Positions 22,056 to 33,466 of a stretch of DNA of 64,000 nt are shown in pieces. This DNA is from Asterias rubens (taxonomy: Eukaryota; Echinodermata; Asteroidea; Forcipulatida; Asteriidae). Numbering within the stretch: position 1 is the stretch's first letter; each line of letters starts with the position of its first letter. The position numbers were made by a program, and so were the translations under genes. The notes under the pieces are model-generated. The model had not been told where the DNA came from. It was given only the letters and a program-made list of their open reading frames with translations, and did no database searches. The stretch lies in NCBI RefSeq assembly GCF_902459465.1, contig NC_047071.1, forward strand, positions 13,784,385-13,848,384, in the 5' to 3' direction.

Positions 22056-22259
22056 TACATTGATACTGAACAAGCAATATCCAAGATTCACGGCAGTGGC
22101 AGTTCTGGGGTAAAACAAATCACAGTGTGAGGCGACCGTTATTCAACCCAAGGAGAGAGTAGTGTGAAAAGGGCTTTTTGACAGGATACAAAGACAAATC
22201 TGTTTACAGCCATGGTGAATGAGTTAAAATTTGTTCAACATTCCAATGACACCGCTTCT

Positions 22260-22490
22260 GGGCCCAATTCCATGGCTCTGCTTACCGTAAGCACAGAATC
22301 GGCGCTGAATTCTGTGCTTAGGGCAAGCGTATTTCACGGGTTAGCGGCGAATTTGGGCTTCTGCGCTTGCGTACTTCACATTACTAGGCACTGTACGCTT
22401 ACAAGGCTAGCGCAGAAATTCGGCGCTCGCAGGGAATCGCGATCGTAAGCGCAGAATTCGGCGGTAAGCAGAGCCATGAAATTGGGCCCA
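22260..22490. mobile_element. Foldback family C, GC-rich long-armed copy
   Basis: Left end gggcccaattccatggctct, right end agagccatgaaattgggccc; the arms continue with gcttaccg/cggtaagc and gaattctgtgctta-type sequence. The interior is unusually CpG/GC-rich for this window. In the upstream region of the zinc-finger gene. Confidence 0.85.
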
Positions 22491-22624
22491 GATGAATCTC
22501 AGTTCAACAGTCACATTTTATGTAATACTGTATTGTATTTTACCGTTATACTTGTGAATACTGTGGTAATAAATGAACTGAACTGAACTGAAAATGTAGG
22601 CCTAACATATTAATTTTGGTTTTC

Positions 22625-22795
22625 CCCTTAGGCCCTATGCACCGATGTGTGTTAGCACTGGGGATATAGGGTATACTTTCACGAGTTCTGTGAAGGGATA
22701 TTTCTCAGGTGGGATGGTGGGATTCGAGCTCACAACCTTGGCAATTTTAGAGCAGTGTCTTAGAGGCAGTTCAAATCCTATTAAATTCGCATTTC
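22625..22795 (-). mobile_element. tRNA-derived SINE (family H)
   Basis: Contains gatgtgtgttagcactgggg, a reverse B-box gattcgagctcacaac and agagcagtgtcttagaggca. Related copies lie at 31378-31562 and, inverted, at about 39315-39425. Confidence 0.65.
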
Positions 22796-22799
22796 ACTT

Positions 22800-25454
22800 G
22801 ACTTTTTAATCAACCTTTTTATTATCATGGGTTGGGGCCATCAGTCACTCATTCCTTCTTCAATTTGCAATGGTGAATACCGATTCTCAACATACAGGCA
22901 TTCAACTCTTAAGCCGAAAAGAAACTAAAACCTGGAAAATTACAGCACTTAGCCTATATTTTCCTATTGATGAAGCTAGCCCTGGGCCAACAGGTACGTA
23001 CACAGCTTCATAAGCAGCTCCAGCTACATGTCTTTATCAGCCGTTTAAACATGGTCATGAGGACACTTTTCAGTGTCCAAATTGTCCGGGGTAGGCCTAT
23101 AATATACCAACCTTTTGAGTAAATATTGTTTGATGACTCGAAGGAACTCAGTGAGAACGTCCACTTCTTGCTGCCTCGTCAGTAGGCCTATAGAACTGAG
23201 ATTTATCTATGTCTCACAGCAACAATCTAGAAATAAAAACACCAGCAAAAATAAAGGTGAACATCAACCCTGCACTAGGATCATTCAAATTCTATGCAAC
23301 CAAGCCAAAGACAACCCACATCAGTTTTACAGCCATGCTGCTTGAATAGCATGGTGCCCTATGAGCAGTAATCCAAGCAGGCCGTATGCTAATGGCTAGG
23401 CCTATACCACAGTATACACAATGGAGTGTACAGAGAGTAACCAATGCATTGTGCACACCAATCATTGTACATGCACATCCTTTGTTGTAGCTAGGTCTTG
23501 AATTTTGATCTTGAAGGGGCACAACGATTTTGCTCTGGTAATAATTGGTGCACTAGACTACATGTAGCACTGAACTTTGCAGAGAGCACCACAGCAAAAC
23601 CACTGGCACCAAGGCAATCGTTGTGGGTGCTGTTGCATGGTACCCTGCGGGTGTTGTGGTTACATGTATTTCGTTCGTTGCCTGTTGTTGTACATATCAA
23701 ATCCATTGAGGAAGTAATTTTCTTCCTCCATCATAAAATTTAAATGATACTCAAGCAATGTACAATGTAAAACAGTGAACTTCATTGCTCATATTGTTTT
23801 CTATATCAATCCAGATGAAGCTAATGAAAAATCTCTCCTTTAAAACCTCAATGATTATTTTACATGGTACTATTAAAACCTATAAATTGAACGATTTTAA
23901 GGATGAACAGTCGGATCTTTCTCTATGGCCGGATCAATGCTACACCTTAAAGGGTTTAATTGATACCTTTTGTAGATCTTGTTTTTGGCCATGACACAAA
24001 TCCCAACTCACTGTGAATAATTTACCTGTAGAATTAGTTTCAGCTTCATTTTTGTTAAACAAAGGAAAATCACAGAGTGATGTTTTCAGGAGACTCACGA
24101 CCATGAACACTGGTTAATGCGTCGAGACGAAAATTCTTTTTGTGACATTGTTTTACTCATTTCTCAAAACAACAGCACAGCAAGTAATACTTTAAGGGAA
24201 GTTTTAGCAATCATCTTCAAACCATGTAAGTTTACAAAATGTAAATCTGTGGACATTGTGTTTTGTGTCAAACAATACCCAAACCCTTTAAAAGCGGCCG
24301 CTGAAGTTCCATTTACAATAACAACTTCGGTAAACATTTTTTTTAGAATTGACAAATTCTATTTACAAAATAGGCTAAATGGCGAGGTTTCTCGATGTCT
24401 GAGAAGATGCAATATCAAGCATATTTTGTGTTAAAAAATTATGAATTTTTAGTCCGCAATTATCGGAGAAACGACGTCGATCATCACGACCTTCATAATA
24501 CAACATAAATATAGACACTAGACAGGTGCCCAACCGTCGTGCCACTGCCAGTGTAAACCATGTGATCTTGCGTTCGCAACTTCAGTAATGTGTAAACTGT
24601 AAGCCAATAACATTGTTGGGTTGGTGGATGTATATCAACAACAAGCCTTTTGTTTCGTCTTTTTCATCATTTGGGCATTTTGTTTATATTGCATACGCGG
24701 AAAAAACATTTCAACAAATTGCCAAACGGGTCGTGAACGACTTTTTTTAAGTTAGGCTACGGTCTGAGAAAATAAACACAGATTTTTTTTCGAAAGATGG
24801 AGAGTAAAACCGTTGTTTAACAAAATTTGCTAATGCTAGACTAAATTATTTCCTGTTAATTTTATATAGCACAATAAGCTGGGGACATTACGTCGCAGGA
24901 TCATGCAGTCCGTTAAACAAAATCCTCCATGATTTGGAGTCAGGAAATAGCTACTTGTAAAGAAAACCCCGAAGACCAGATATTTCCAACAATGCACTTG
25001 GGCAGGCTTAATCCTCAGTTAGCTAAAAATGCACAATCTGTAAAAAAAAATGCAATTTCATTTGACACACCCCTAGCTAGCTAGCTAAACAGTACTGATG
25101 CCCTTTAAATGGCTTTCTTATGCAAATTCAATAACACAGTCAAGACTTACAACAATTCCTATTAATGCTTTTATACTTACTTTCAAAAGAGAATCGTCAC
25201 GAACCAGACGTAAATTGTTGTTAGATTCAAGGAATTTTGTGACCAGTTCATTATCAATGCATGTGTTGCTGATAAAAGAAGTCACGTGACACCCACAATG
25301 CATTTTGATTCCCACAATGCTTAGCGCGTAAACGCATTGCTCTACCACTTAAAATGGCCGGCTGAAAATTATCGTCTGCATACTGCCTGATAAAAACACA
25401 ACTAGATTTAATCAAATGCTACACTGAGAGTGTAAACAAAGAGACAGACTGATA
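22800..25454. promoter_or_regulatory. Divergent upstream region of the zinc-finger and JmjC genes
   Basis: The two genes point away from each other, so this spacer should hold both promoters and the 5' UTR exon of the zinc-finger gene. I see no clear TATA box, and no coding ORF above background. Short oddities: a tagctagctagctaaac run at 25074-25090. The exact start sites cannot be placed. Confidence 0.3.
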
Positions 25455-28400
25455 ATGTGGAATTTAGTGGACTTTGTAAGGTGCGTTTGCGTGGTTTGCG
25501 TTGTGTTTTTGTCAGCGTTATGTGGCGATACCGCGACAGCCACGCAGGCACCGGGCCGGGACGAACCACCACCGGCCGGCCACCTGAAACCTCTCGGGTG
25601 GCATCGGCCCGCAGAGCCCGACGTGGACACCGTGAATTCAGTACCAGAACCTAAAGAGTTCTTTGAAAAGTATGTTCGTCACGGGCGGCCATTGCTGATG
25701 AAAGGAGCAGCTAAAAACATGGCTGCATTTAAACTGTGGAAAGATGATTATTTAAGGTGTGTTTTCTATCTATATTAATATAAATTATTTTCTATAAAAA
25801 TAATGTAAATTAGTTGTTATAAAAATTATTGATTGATACTCATCACAACAAAAAGCCCATTTGTGCAGCACAGAACAACAGATGGTGATTCACAGTCAGG
25901 AGAAGGGTTCTGATTATCGTAACTATAGTGTATAGTGTACTGCGTACTACGTCTTCAGATACAGAACTCAACTCATCCTAATAAGTCCTTCGATTAATTG
26001 GATTAATTTCTAAGTTTGGAAGAGTTTGGTGAAATCAACAGCTGGATCCGTGAACACCAGCAGAGGATTGCAATGTCTCGTAGCAGTAGGACATTTTGTT
26101 TTCAATGTGTCCCTAAAATTGAGGCAAATCTTTTACCACTCTCTGCGCGCGATGTAAACAGTCCCTAGATACAATTTTGGTGGTTTACATTGTAGAAAGA
26201 CCAAACACGTAGGCCTAGGCTCCACTGACTAGTTGCACTTGTTAATGCAGAAAGTTTTGGTATTATAGGCATTTCTACAAGGTAAAAAAAAATGTATTTT
26301 TTGGGGGGTCATACAAAAAAATTGCCCACTAAATCGAAAAAATTTCATGAAACACTTTTGCAATTCACGATGAACAAATCAGGCGACTGAACATTTGAGC
26401 ATTCTGGAAAAAAAATACAGAGGTCTAAAGAAGCCATGTGCCATAATCTTTTTCTAATAATATTTTTTTTAGAGATTTTTGTTTTAACCCTCATAAAACA
26501 TCGGCTAGGTGATTAATTATCACTGTTCATTTTTACGCTTACTGTAGATGTTAAGAAATAAAAAAACTAAATAAAAATCAGATTTGAAAGCCAACAATTA
26601 TTCACAGTTTTCAAATTTTTTTTTTTGCAAATTACCATGGTAATTTTTAAAATCTCCTACAAAATATTTTGAATAAAATGAAAACAACTGCTGGCTATAG
26701 AGTCATACACAAAGTCTCACAGAACACTTGTAGTCACTGCAGATGTTTTTTCCACGTAAGACTTCATCGGGAAACCATGTTTGCCTTGAAAACAGGAAAA
26801 ACTCAAAACAAATGGGACCAGTTGAAGTCATTGAAGATCGGTGTGTGGTGTGAAAATTTCAATGTCCGTCAAGTGTTAATATATGTTTGCAATAAACAAA
26901 TGAAGGTAATTAGGACATCAGTTGATATTTATGGCATGATTATTGTTTTTCCAATGCGAAGAAAAAGCCATAGTACCTTGAAAACAGGACAGTTGAGGAT
27001 ATATCACAATGCAGCTGATTTTATACTGTATTCTTCTACTACTCTACCTAGTACTTATAACTACTTCTTCAGAGATGCCAAGTCCAGAGGCCAGCTATGC
27101 GTGAGATTTTTCAAAGCTCATCACCACCCCCCCCTCGAAATTTTTCTTTGGTCAGTTTTAGAAGGCCTTTCGAAATCGCCACCCAACTTTTTTTTCTTTT
27201 TTTTTATAAAATAAAAAAAAATTAAGAAATTTAATTGTGGAAAAAAAAGTGTTCCAAAATGCATCAAAAACCTCTTTAAAATAATTAAAACTCACATGAG
27301 GTACACAGGAGATGTTGATGGTTAATGTGGAGGTACAATTGTGTCAGATTATTTCCTTCAAAAATAAAAATAAAATTTACTAAAAATGATGTTCAAAATC
27401 CTCCACTCACTTCTTCTGCCTGTTGTGTCTTCGCTAGTGGAGCGCATTGAACGAATTTGCTAAACAAATTTGGAAAAACTTGCCAAATTTTAGCTGAACC
27501 TACTGGGAGAGCAAAAGCATGCGCAATCTGCAAATTTGCGCTCTGTTTGTACGGCAGCTCAAGTTGATGATTCTGATAAACTGCGTGCAATCTGAAGATT
27601 GTGCAAACATTGTAGTTTGGAGTTTTTTGTACACACGAGCACGATTTGGCAATGCATTGCCGTTATTTTAAAAAAATTTCCCGGTCTGGCCCCAATGCGT
27701 GAGAAAATGGTTGCTGTGCGTGTGAGCGTGAGACAGAGCCCAAATACGTGAGTCTCACGCCTAATGCGTGAGACTTGGTAGGTCTGCTTCTTGCTGAGCA
27801 GAAATATCTAGACCCTATCCCTTAAAATCCCCAGGGCTAAAAATTAATGGCCCGATGCCAGTAATTTTAGAATTTGCCAGTAGACTTACGACCGCACTTG
27901 TCCAGCTACAAGATTTTCTCCAAACCGTTAGCTTCAGGGTTCTTAAACGTTAGGCCTACATTTCAGTGTTTTTTTATTTCTCTTCAAATCTGAAGTGATA
28001 ACACACAAAATTTACTAGAACTGATTTCACATGGAAATGAAAATGAGGTTCCAGGCCTGCAGTGTATGCTTCGTTTTGAAAGGGCAAGGTCATCAAGGCA
28101 TTTTTTCTTTGGTAAAGGGCACCACCCTATGAGGAAATTGAAAATTTCTACTGGATCATTTCAAGGGCACCAGGGCAAATGACCAGGGGGTATGTAGGCA
28201 ATCGCCTTCATTGCCTGAGCAGTGAAGTATCAGCATATTTGGCGTGTCATGACCGAGCGGAGAGCACCGGATTCAAGCTCTGGTGTTTGATCAGCAGAGT
28301 GTGCGTTTGTGTCCCGGTCGTGACACTTGCTGCGTAAAATTAGGGAGGTAGTGCTGTCTGCTCTACCGGCCAGGCTTCGGACTGATGACACCCAAGCCTA

Positions 28401-31400
28401 CATCTGCATGGACTGTAAAGGAGGCAACCCTGTTTCAGCCCCTAGGAGTAGGTGGCAATGGCCTCTGGAATAAAATAATTGTAGCCCACACCTTGAAGTG
28501 GGCTTCAGGCCTTGTGAGTCTGGCGCCTTGCATTAAAACAAATAAAAAAATCGGGCCTGAAGTTATGTTCACCATCATGTCTGAGTGAAATATGAATTGT
28601 TTCTGTTTTTGTTTTTAAAATGATCAGATCACAGCACGGGGAACTTGAGGTTGAAGTAGAAGAAGGAAAGAAAGAGAATCGCTCAAGAGGCTTATGGTCC
28701 ATGAAACTACACGAGTTTCTGGATGAGTACGGACAGGGTGATATCTACATGGTGTCAAGTGTGCTACCAGAATTAGCAGGTAAACAAAAGTCTCCACAGA
28801 GATTCAAACTTACATTCAAGTAACATTTAATTTAAAGGCAGTGGACACTATTGGTAATTACTCAAAATAGTTATTAGCATAAAACCTTACTTGGTAACGA
28901 GTAACGGGGAGCTATTGATAGTACAAATTGTGAGAAATGGCTCTCTCTTATGTAACATTTTTTTAGAAAGGGGTAATTTCTCACTCAAATATTAAAATAC
29001 TTCAGGCCTGAAGCCTTTTGTAGGCATCTGAAATCCCACAAATATGTATCCAACAAGGTGTTTTTTCTTTATTATTTTCTTGCGATAAGAACGATTGAGT
29101 CAAAATTTTCACATATTTTATGTTTTATTCATATATTGGGATCCTTCCTCCATGGTTGGGATATATACCAAGTGAGAATACCGGTCTTTGACAATTACCA
29201 TGAAGGTGTCCAGTGCCTTTCATGAAATCTTTGCTGGAAAATATTATTGAGTTGATTGTATTGCCCGTTGAAAGCTTGTTACGTTTATTCTTGTTGGTAG
29301 GGGAGGTGGAATTACTGCGCTGTATGCATTGTGGCGGGTTCACAGAGCACCTTCAAGATGCAGTTATTTGGTTCAGTAGTGGCAGCACTAAATCTGTGTT
29401 ACATTATGACGCTGTAGATAACATCAACTGTGTGTTAGACGGCAAGAAAGAAATCTTCCTTGTTGATAAGGTATGATATTTTGTCTGTGATTAAGCCAGT
29501 TCCTTCATTTAGATTTAAATAACTAGTGTTTTAGCAGTGCATTGTCAAAGTTTTGAGCTCTAGTTCGTGTGACTCTACCAGGATTCAAACCCATGGTTAC
29601 AATCTGCAGTGATGAGAAGTAATTATACAAGACTTGATATCACTCAGTGTTGATCAAGACATGACTCGTTTGCTAATTTTCTCTCTGAGCAGATGTCACT
29701 CTAGAGTACAGCTAGAACTGCTGGGTTACTAGACTTCAAGAAACAGCTTGAACTGCTGGGTTACTAGACTTCAAGAAACAGCTTGAACTGCTGGGTTACT
29801 AGACTTCAAGAAACTACATGTACCATGTACACAGAAGGGAACATATAGGGCCTATGGTTCTTAAAACTTCTCAAGCATTTGTGATGCGATCAAACTAAAA
29901 GAGTCGTTTGTCGGAAATATCAGTATGGAGGAACAAGTTAAAACAGGCCAACAAGGGTGACAATTTTCAGAAGAATTTTTTGGGGGTGTAACTTTAAATG
30001 CCAAGAATTTTTTGGGGGGCATTTAGTCCTAGGCTAGGAGTTATTAAAAACTTAAAGCTAGTCCTTTAAACAGGATGAGTAACTTGTCCTAACTCGATAT
30101 AAGACTAGTCTTAACTCTTTGCAGGAATTCACAGCAGGAATTCTAATTTGAGTCTTTCTTGATGTACAGAGGGAGAAGGAAAACATTGATATCGATCATC
30201 CAGACGGCTCGTTCAGCGGTGTAGACGTCGATAGAGTCGATATGTATAAATATCCTGGACTCGGTCAAGTTCCTTGGTATAATGTCACTATGGAACCAAG
30301 TGATTGCTTCTTCATACCCTACAGGTAAGTGCAGCAAAAGTTTTGAGATTTCTGATCTTGGCAAAATTTGACAGTATCCAGAGATGTGATTTTTCCCTTT
30401 TTTAAACCATCAATCTGATTTCTTTTAACCCCACAAACAAACACAAATATTTGAGAACTTAAACCAAACTCTTAGGAATGATGATAAACCACTTTGGAAC
30501 GCCCCAGGTTCCAGAGTAGGGCTTTCAAAACCAAACATAAATGTACATATAGACTGTGCAAGTCTTGCGCGCACCGGAGCGAGAAAACACGACAAACGAC
30601 AGGTCGTAGCCTGGCCATCAAAATTTTGTTTAAAAGATATTCAATATGTCCCTTGTAGGTGGTATCATCAAGTCAGGTCATTACAAGGTCGTAACCTTGC
30701 CATCAATATTTGGTTTGTACACCTTCTCCAGTTCATCGCTGATGATTGTAGGTCAAAGGATGACATTCCAGATTTCACACCTCTTGAACAGTTTCAATTC
30801 ACCACAGACATCGAACAATTGAGGTAAGAATCAACTCTGTTTGTTCTGAAACATTTTTTATTTGTGATTTTTATGTGCTGTGTTGTTTGATTGTGTTAAC
30901 TTTATTTACTTTTTTTTTTTTTTTTTCACTTTACTCCCTTATCCATTCATTTCTAAGGTATTTTTCATTTCTGTTTTTTAAAACCTTTCTTGTATGCCAA
31001 GGTTGTATGTTTTTTTTTGTTGCGTATTTGCAATATTTTGATTGCTGTTTGTATATATTTGTATATTTATATTTTTTTTTATATTTCAATGTTTTGTTGT
31101 TCTCGTTAGGATCTGTGTTTCTTTAAGGCAATCCTTCGGGCTCCAGCTGTTTCTTTTTTCGTCCTCTGTGTTTAAATTGCCCATTGCTACATTTTTGTAA
31201 TAATTTAACCCAGTGCATTTTTGTACTTTTTATCTACCCAGGAAATCAAATAAATATAAACATAAGAAATACTTGGCATGTACCTTAATTTGGCTGTTAC
31301 CTTTCTTTTAATATCTTTATAATGTTCTTAGTAAATAGATGTTAAATTTTTGCATCAGGGATAAAGAATATATTCATTTTGGTTTTACCCTTGCACAGAT

Positions 31401-33466
31401 GTGTGTTAGCACTGTTATACTCAGTACTTTCCCAAGTTCTGTGAAAAAAAATCACAGGCATATTTATTATTTCTCGGGTGGGATTGGAACCTGTATGACC
31501 GTTTCTAGAGCAGTGTCTTACCAGCTAGACCACCGAGAGCTACAGGCAGTTTGAATCCTATATTACAGTTTTCCACAGAAATCGGGCAAGTACTGATTAT
31601 ACAGTGCTTACTTACATCTCGGTATTAACTAATTTGTTATTACTTATTTTCCTTATTTATTATATTTGTTTGTAGTTGCTGGGCACCTGTTTAGCTCAGA
31701 GGTCTCTCCAGAGTAAATAATAAATAAACAATAAATAAATAAATAAAACAAACATGTGGGCTCAATGTAGGCCCTACATATTTTAAATGAAGAAGACTCA
31801 TTCAGGGGACTCTGGGAAACCAGTCTAAAGTCAAATCTTTTTGTGCCGAGGAAAAAATTCTTTTTCTGAAATTTTTCTCTGAAAGCCTAATGTTTTTATT
31901 CATGTGTACTAACACAAATTTTCTTATTGTGTCTTTTATTTCTAGAGGTGAAATAGCCAACTGCATTGATGAACTTGAAAATGGTTACCTGGACAGACCA
32001 AATCTTTTAGAGTTTGCAAACTGCCTTGATATATCAGAGGGAGATTCACTCATGGTGAGTTTAAAAACAAGATACTTTGTGTCATGGCCGAGCGGTTAAG
32101 AGCACGAGACTTAAGCTCTGGTGTTTCTGATCAGCAGAGTGTTGGTTCCAGTCCCGGTCGTGACACTTGTGTCCTTAAGCAAGACATCCAAACCACAATG
32201 CTTCGTTCTTTGTCAAGTATTTGCATTGACTTTAGATTTCATTGTTTCTTTGTGTTCTTATTTATGTATTTGCTTTGTCTTTAGATTTTGATCTTATTCA
32301 TGTGTTTTAATTGACTTCAGATTTCAATGGTACTTTGTTTTCTTATTCATGTATTTGCATTGACTTAAAATTTTGATATGTTTTGTGTTTATATTCATGT
32401 ATTTGCGTTGGCTTTATATTTCAATGTTTCTGTGTGTTCTTATTCAGGATTGATTTAATACATTTTGATGTTTCTTTGTGTTATTATTCAAGTATTTGCA
32501 TTGACTTTAGATTTTGATATATTTTGTGTTCTTATTCAAGTATTTGCATTGGCTTTAGACTTTGATGTTTCTTTATGTATTTTTATTCATGTATTTGCAT
32601 TGACTTTAGATTTTGATGTTTCTTTTGTGTTATTATTCAGGTATTTGCATTGACTTTAGATTTTGATATATTTTGTGTTCTTATTCAAGTATTTGCATTG
32701 ACTTTAGATTTTGATGTTTCTTTATGTGTTTTTATTCATGTATTTGCATTGACTTTAGATTTTGATGTTTCTTTATGTGTTTTTATTCATGTATTTGCAT
32801 TGACTTTAGATTTTGATGTTTCTTTGTGTTCTTGTTCAAGTATTTGCATTGACTTTAGATTTTGATGTTTCTTTGTGTTCTTATTCATGTATGCATTGAC
32901 TTTAGATTTTGATGTTTCTTTTGTGTTATTATTCAGGTATTTGCATTGACTTTAGATTTTGGTATATTTTGTGTTCTTATTCAAGTATTTGCATTGACTT
33001 TAGATGTTGATGTTTCTTGATGTTTTTATTCATGTATTTACATTGACTTATGTATGTGATGTGTAACGTTGTGTGAAATTGTCCCCGTGGTTGTCTGCTC
33101 TGAAGGGAAAAGTACAAAATCATTCCTTGTCTGCTTCACTTGTTTCCTACCATGCTGGCTCCATTTTAATCTGCTCTGTTACTAAAGTTTCAATAATCCA
33201 GTTTATTGTTCAATTAATTATTTGTAATCATGGACATATCTGTTTCATTACACTGAGTCGGTATGAAATAAATGTTTTTGTTACTTTAGGATTTGATGAC
33301 ACTACTTTTTGTTCTTATTCAGGTATTCCAGTTGTTAGACGAGGACCAGGATGAGCGAGTCACACTGAATGAAGTGTACTCCTTCAACATGATGACCATT
33401 CAATCCTTACTCCCTGATTTGATCAGCACACATTCGAGCACAGAAGAGCTTCATGATGAACTTTGA
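25455..33466 (+). CDS. ER-lumenal JmjC-domain protein with EF-hand and HDEL tail
   Basis: Predicted Fe(II)/2-oxoglutarate-dependent hydroxylase. Exons: 25455-25756, 28628-28779, 29301-29470, 30170-30324, 30659-30823, 31946-32054, 33323-33466; joined they give 398 residues. Residues 1-29 form a signal peptide (CVCVVCVVFLSALCG core). The N-terminal part (HLKPLGWHRP, FFEKYVRHGRPLLMKGAA) is typical of the cupin_8/JmjC group. Iron ligands: H186-x-D188 (SVLHYDAVDN) and distal H263 (RWYHQV); the lysine-rich GKKEIFLVDK strand may hold the 2-oxoglutarate lysine. Residues 357-368 (DEDQDERVTLNE) match the canonical EF-hand loop, with acidic residues at 1, 3, 5 and 12. The last four residues are HDEL, an ER-retrieval signal, preceded by EEL. 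The substrate is unknown. No human one-to-one orthologue comes to mind; JMJD8 is also ER-lumenal but shorter and lacks the EF-hand. Confidence 0.85.
25965..26045. repeat. Family K repeat fragment
   Basis: tcatcctaataagtccttcg through agagtttggtgaaatcaaca, part of the family K unit seen whole at 63.6 kb. In intron 1 of the JmjC gene. Confidence 0.5.
28241..28530 (+). mobile_element. tRNA-derived SINE family D, copy 1
   Basis: Head gtgtcatgaccgagcgg, gattcaagctctggtgtttg, then cccggtcgtgacactt, with the A- and B-box regions of a Leu/Ser-like tRNA. A SINE body follows to about 28530. It ends about 100 bp before exon 2 of the JmjC gene. Confidence 0.7.
28832..29220 (+). mobile_element. TTAA-flanked MITE family A, copy at 28.8 kb
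   Basis: TTAAAGGCAGTGGACAC at the left; gaaggtgtccagtgcctttc at the right. Full-length body. It fills most of the intron between JmjC exons 2 and 3. Confidence 0.85.
29556..29712 (-). mobile_element. SINE-like family G, second copy (inverted)
   Basis: actctaccaggattcaaacc, catggttacaatctgcagtg, atgagaagtaattat: the complement of the unit at 21.9-22.05 kb. Intronic. Confidence 0.65.
29710..29814. repeat. Three perfect-length 35-bp tandem repeats
   Basis: Units at 29710-29744, 29745-29779 and 29780-29814, each agctt(or a)gaactgctgggttac then tagacttcaagaaac. The last two are identical. They directly abut the family G element; intronic. Confidence 0.95.
31378..31562 (-). mobile_element. tRNA-derived SINE family H, second copy
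   Basis: gatgtgtgttagcactgtta, then gggtgggattggaacctgta, then agagcagtgtcttaccagct, agaccaccgag. In the JmjC intron 30824-31945. Confidence 0.65.
32078..32208 (+). mobile_element. tRNA-derived SINE family D, copy 2 (5' part)
   Basis: gtcatggccgagcggttaag, agcacgagacttaagctctg, cagtcccggtcgtgacactt, then aatgcttcg. It begins 23 bases after the donor of JmjC exon 6 and is cut off where the minisatellite starts. Confidence 0.8.
32210..33055. repeat. Minisatellite, unit about 50 bp, roughly 17 units
   Basis: Unit core: tatttgcattgactttagat, tttgatgtttctttgtgttc, ttattca(g/t/a)g. It fills most of the last intron of the JmjC gene. Two long ORFs here (32465-32653, 32650-32865) are repeats of the same peptide and come from the array, not from a gene. 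Several units carry an acceptor-like ttattcag followed by gtattt. Confidence 0.95.

Larger units (their letters stand above)
25757..28627 (+). other. Intron 1 of the JmjC gene (2.9 kb)
   Basis: Low-complexity A/T runs around 26.3-26.7 and 27.1-27.3 kb. A 181-codon ORF at 26669-27214 shows no known domain, ends in a poly-Phe run from T-rich sequence, and has no splice context; I do not call it a gene. 28065-28220 is a dispersed repeat (gaaagggcaaggtcatcaag, ggcaatcgccttcattgcct) also seen at 35135-35245 and 63785-63935. Confidence 0.5.

Noticed and set aside
26669..27214. 181-codon ORF in JmjC intron 1
   Set aside because: No recognisable domain, ends in a poly-Phe run from T-rich sequence, and no splice or promoter context.
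32465..32865. ORFs with a repeated ALTLDFDVSLC peptide
   Set aside because: Pure translation of the 50-bp minisatellite, within an intron.
32210..33055. Possible CRISPR-like array
   Set aside because: Units are contiguous with no unique spacers, in a spliced animal gene.
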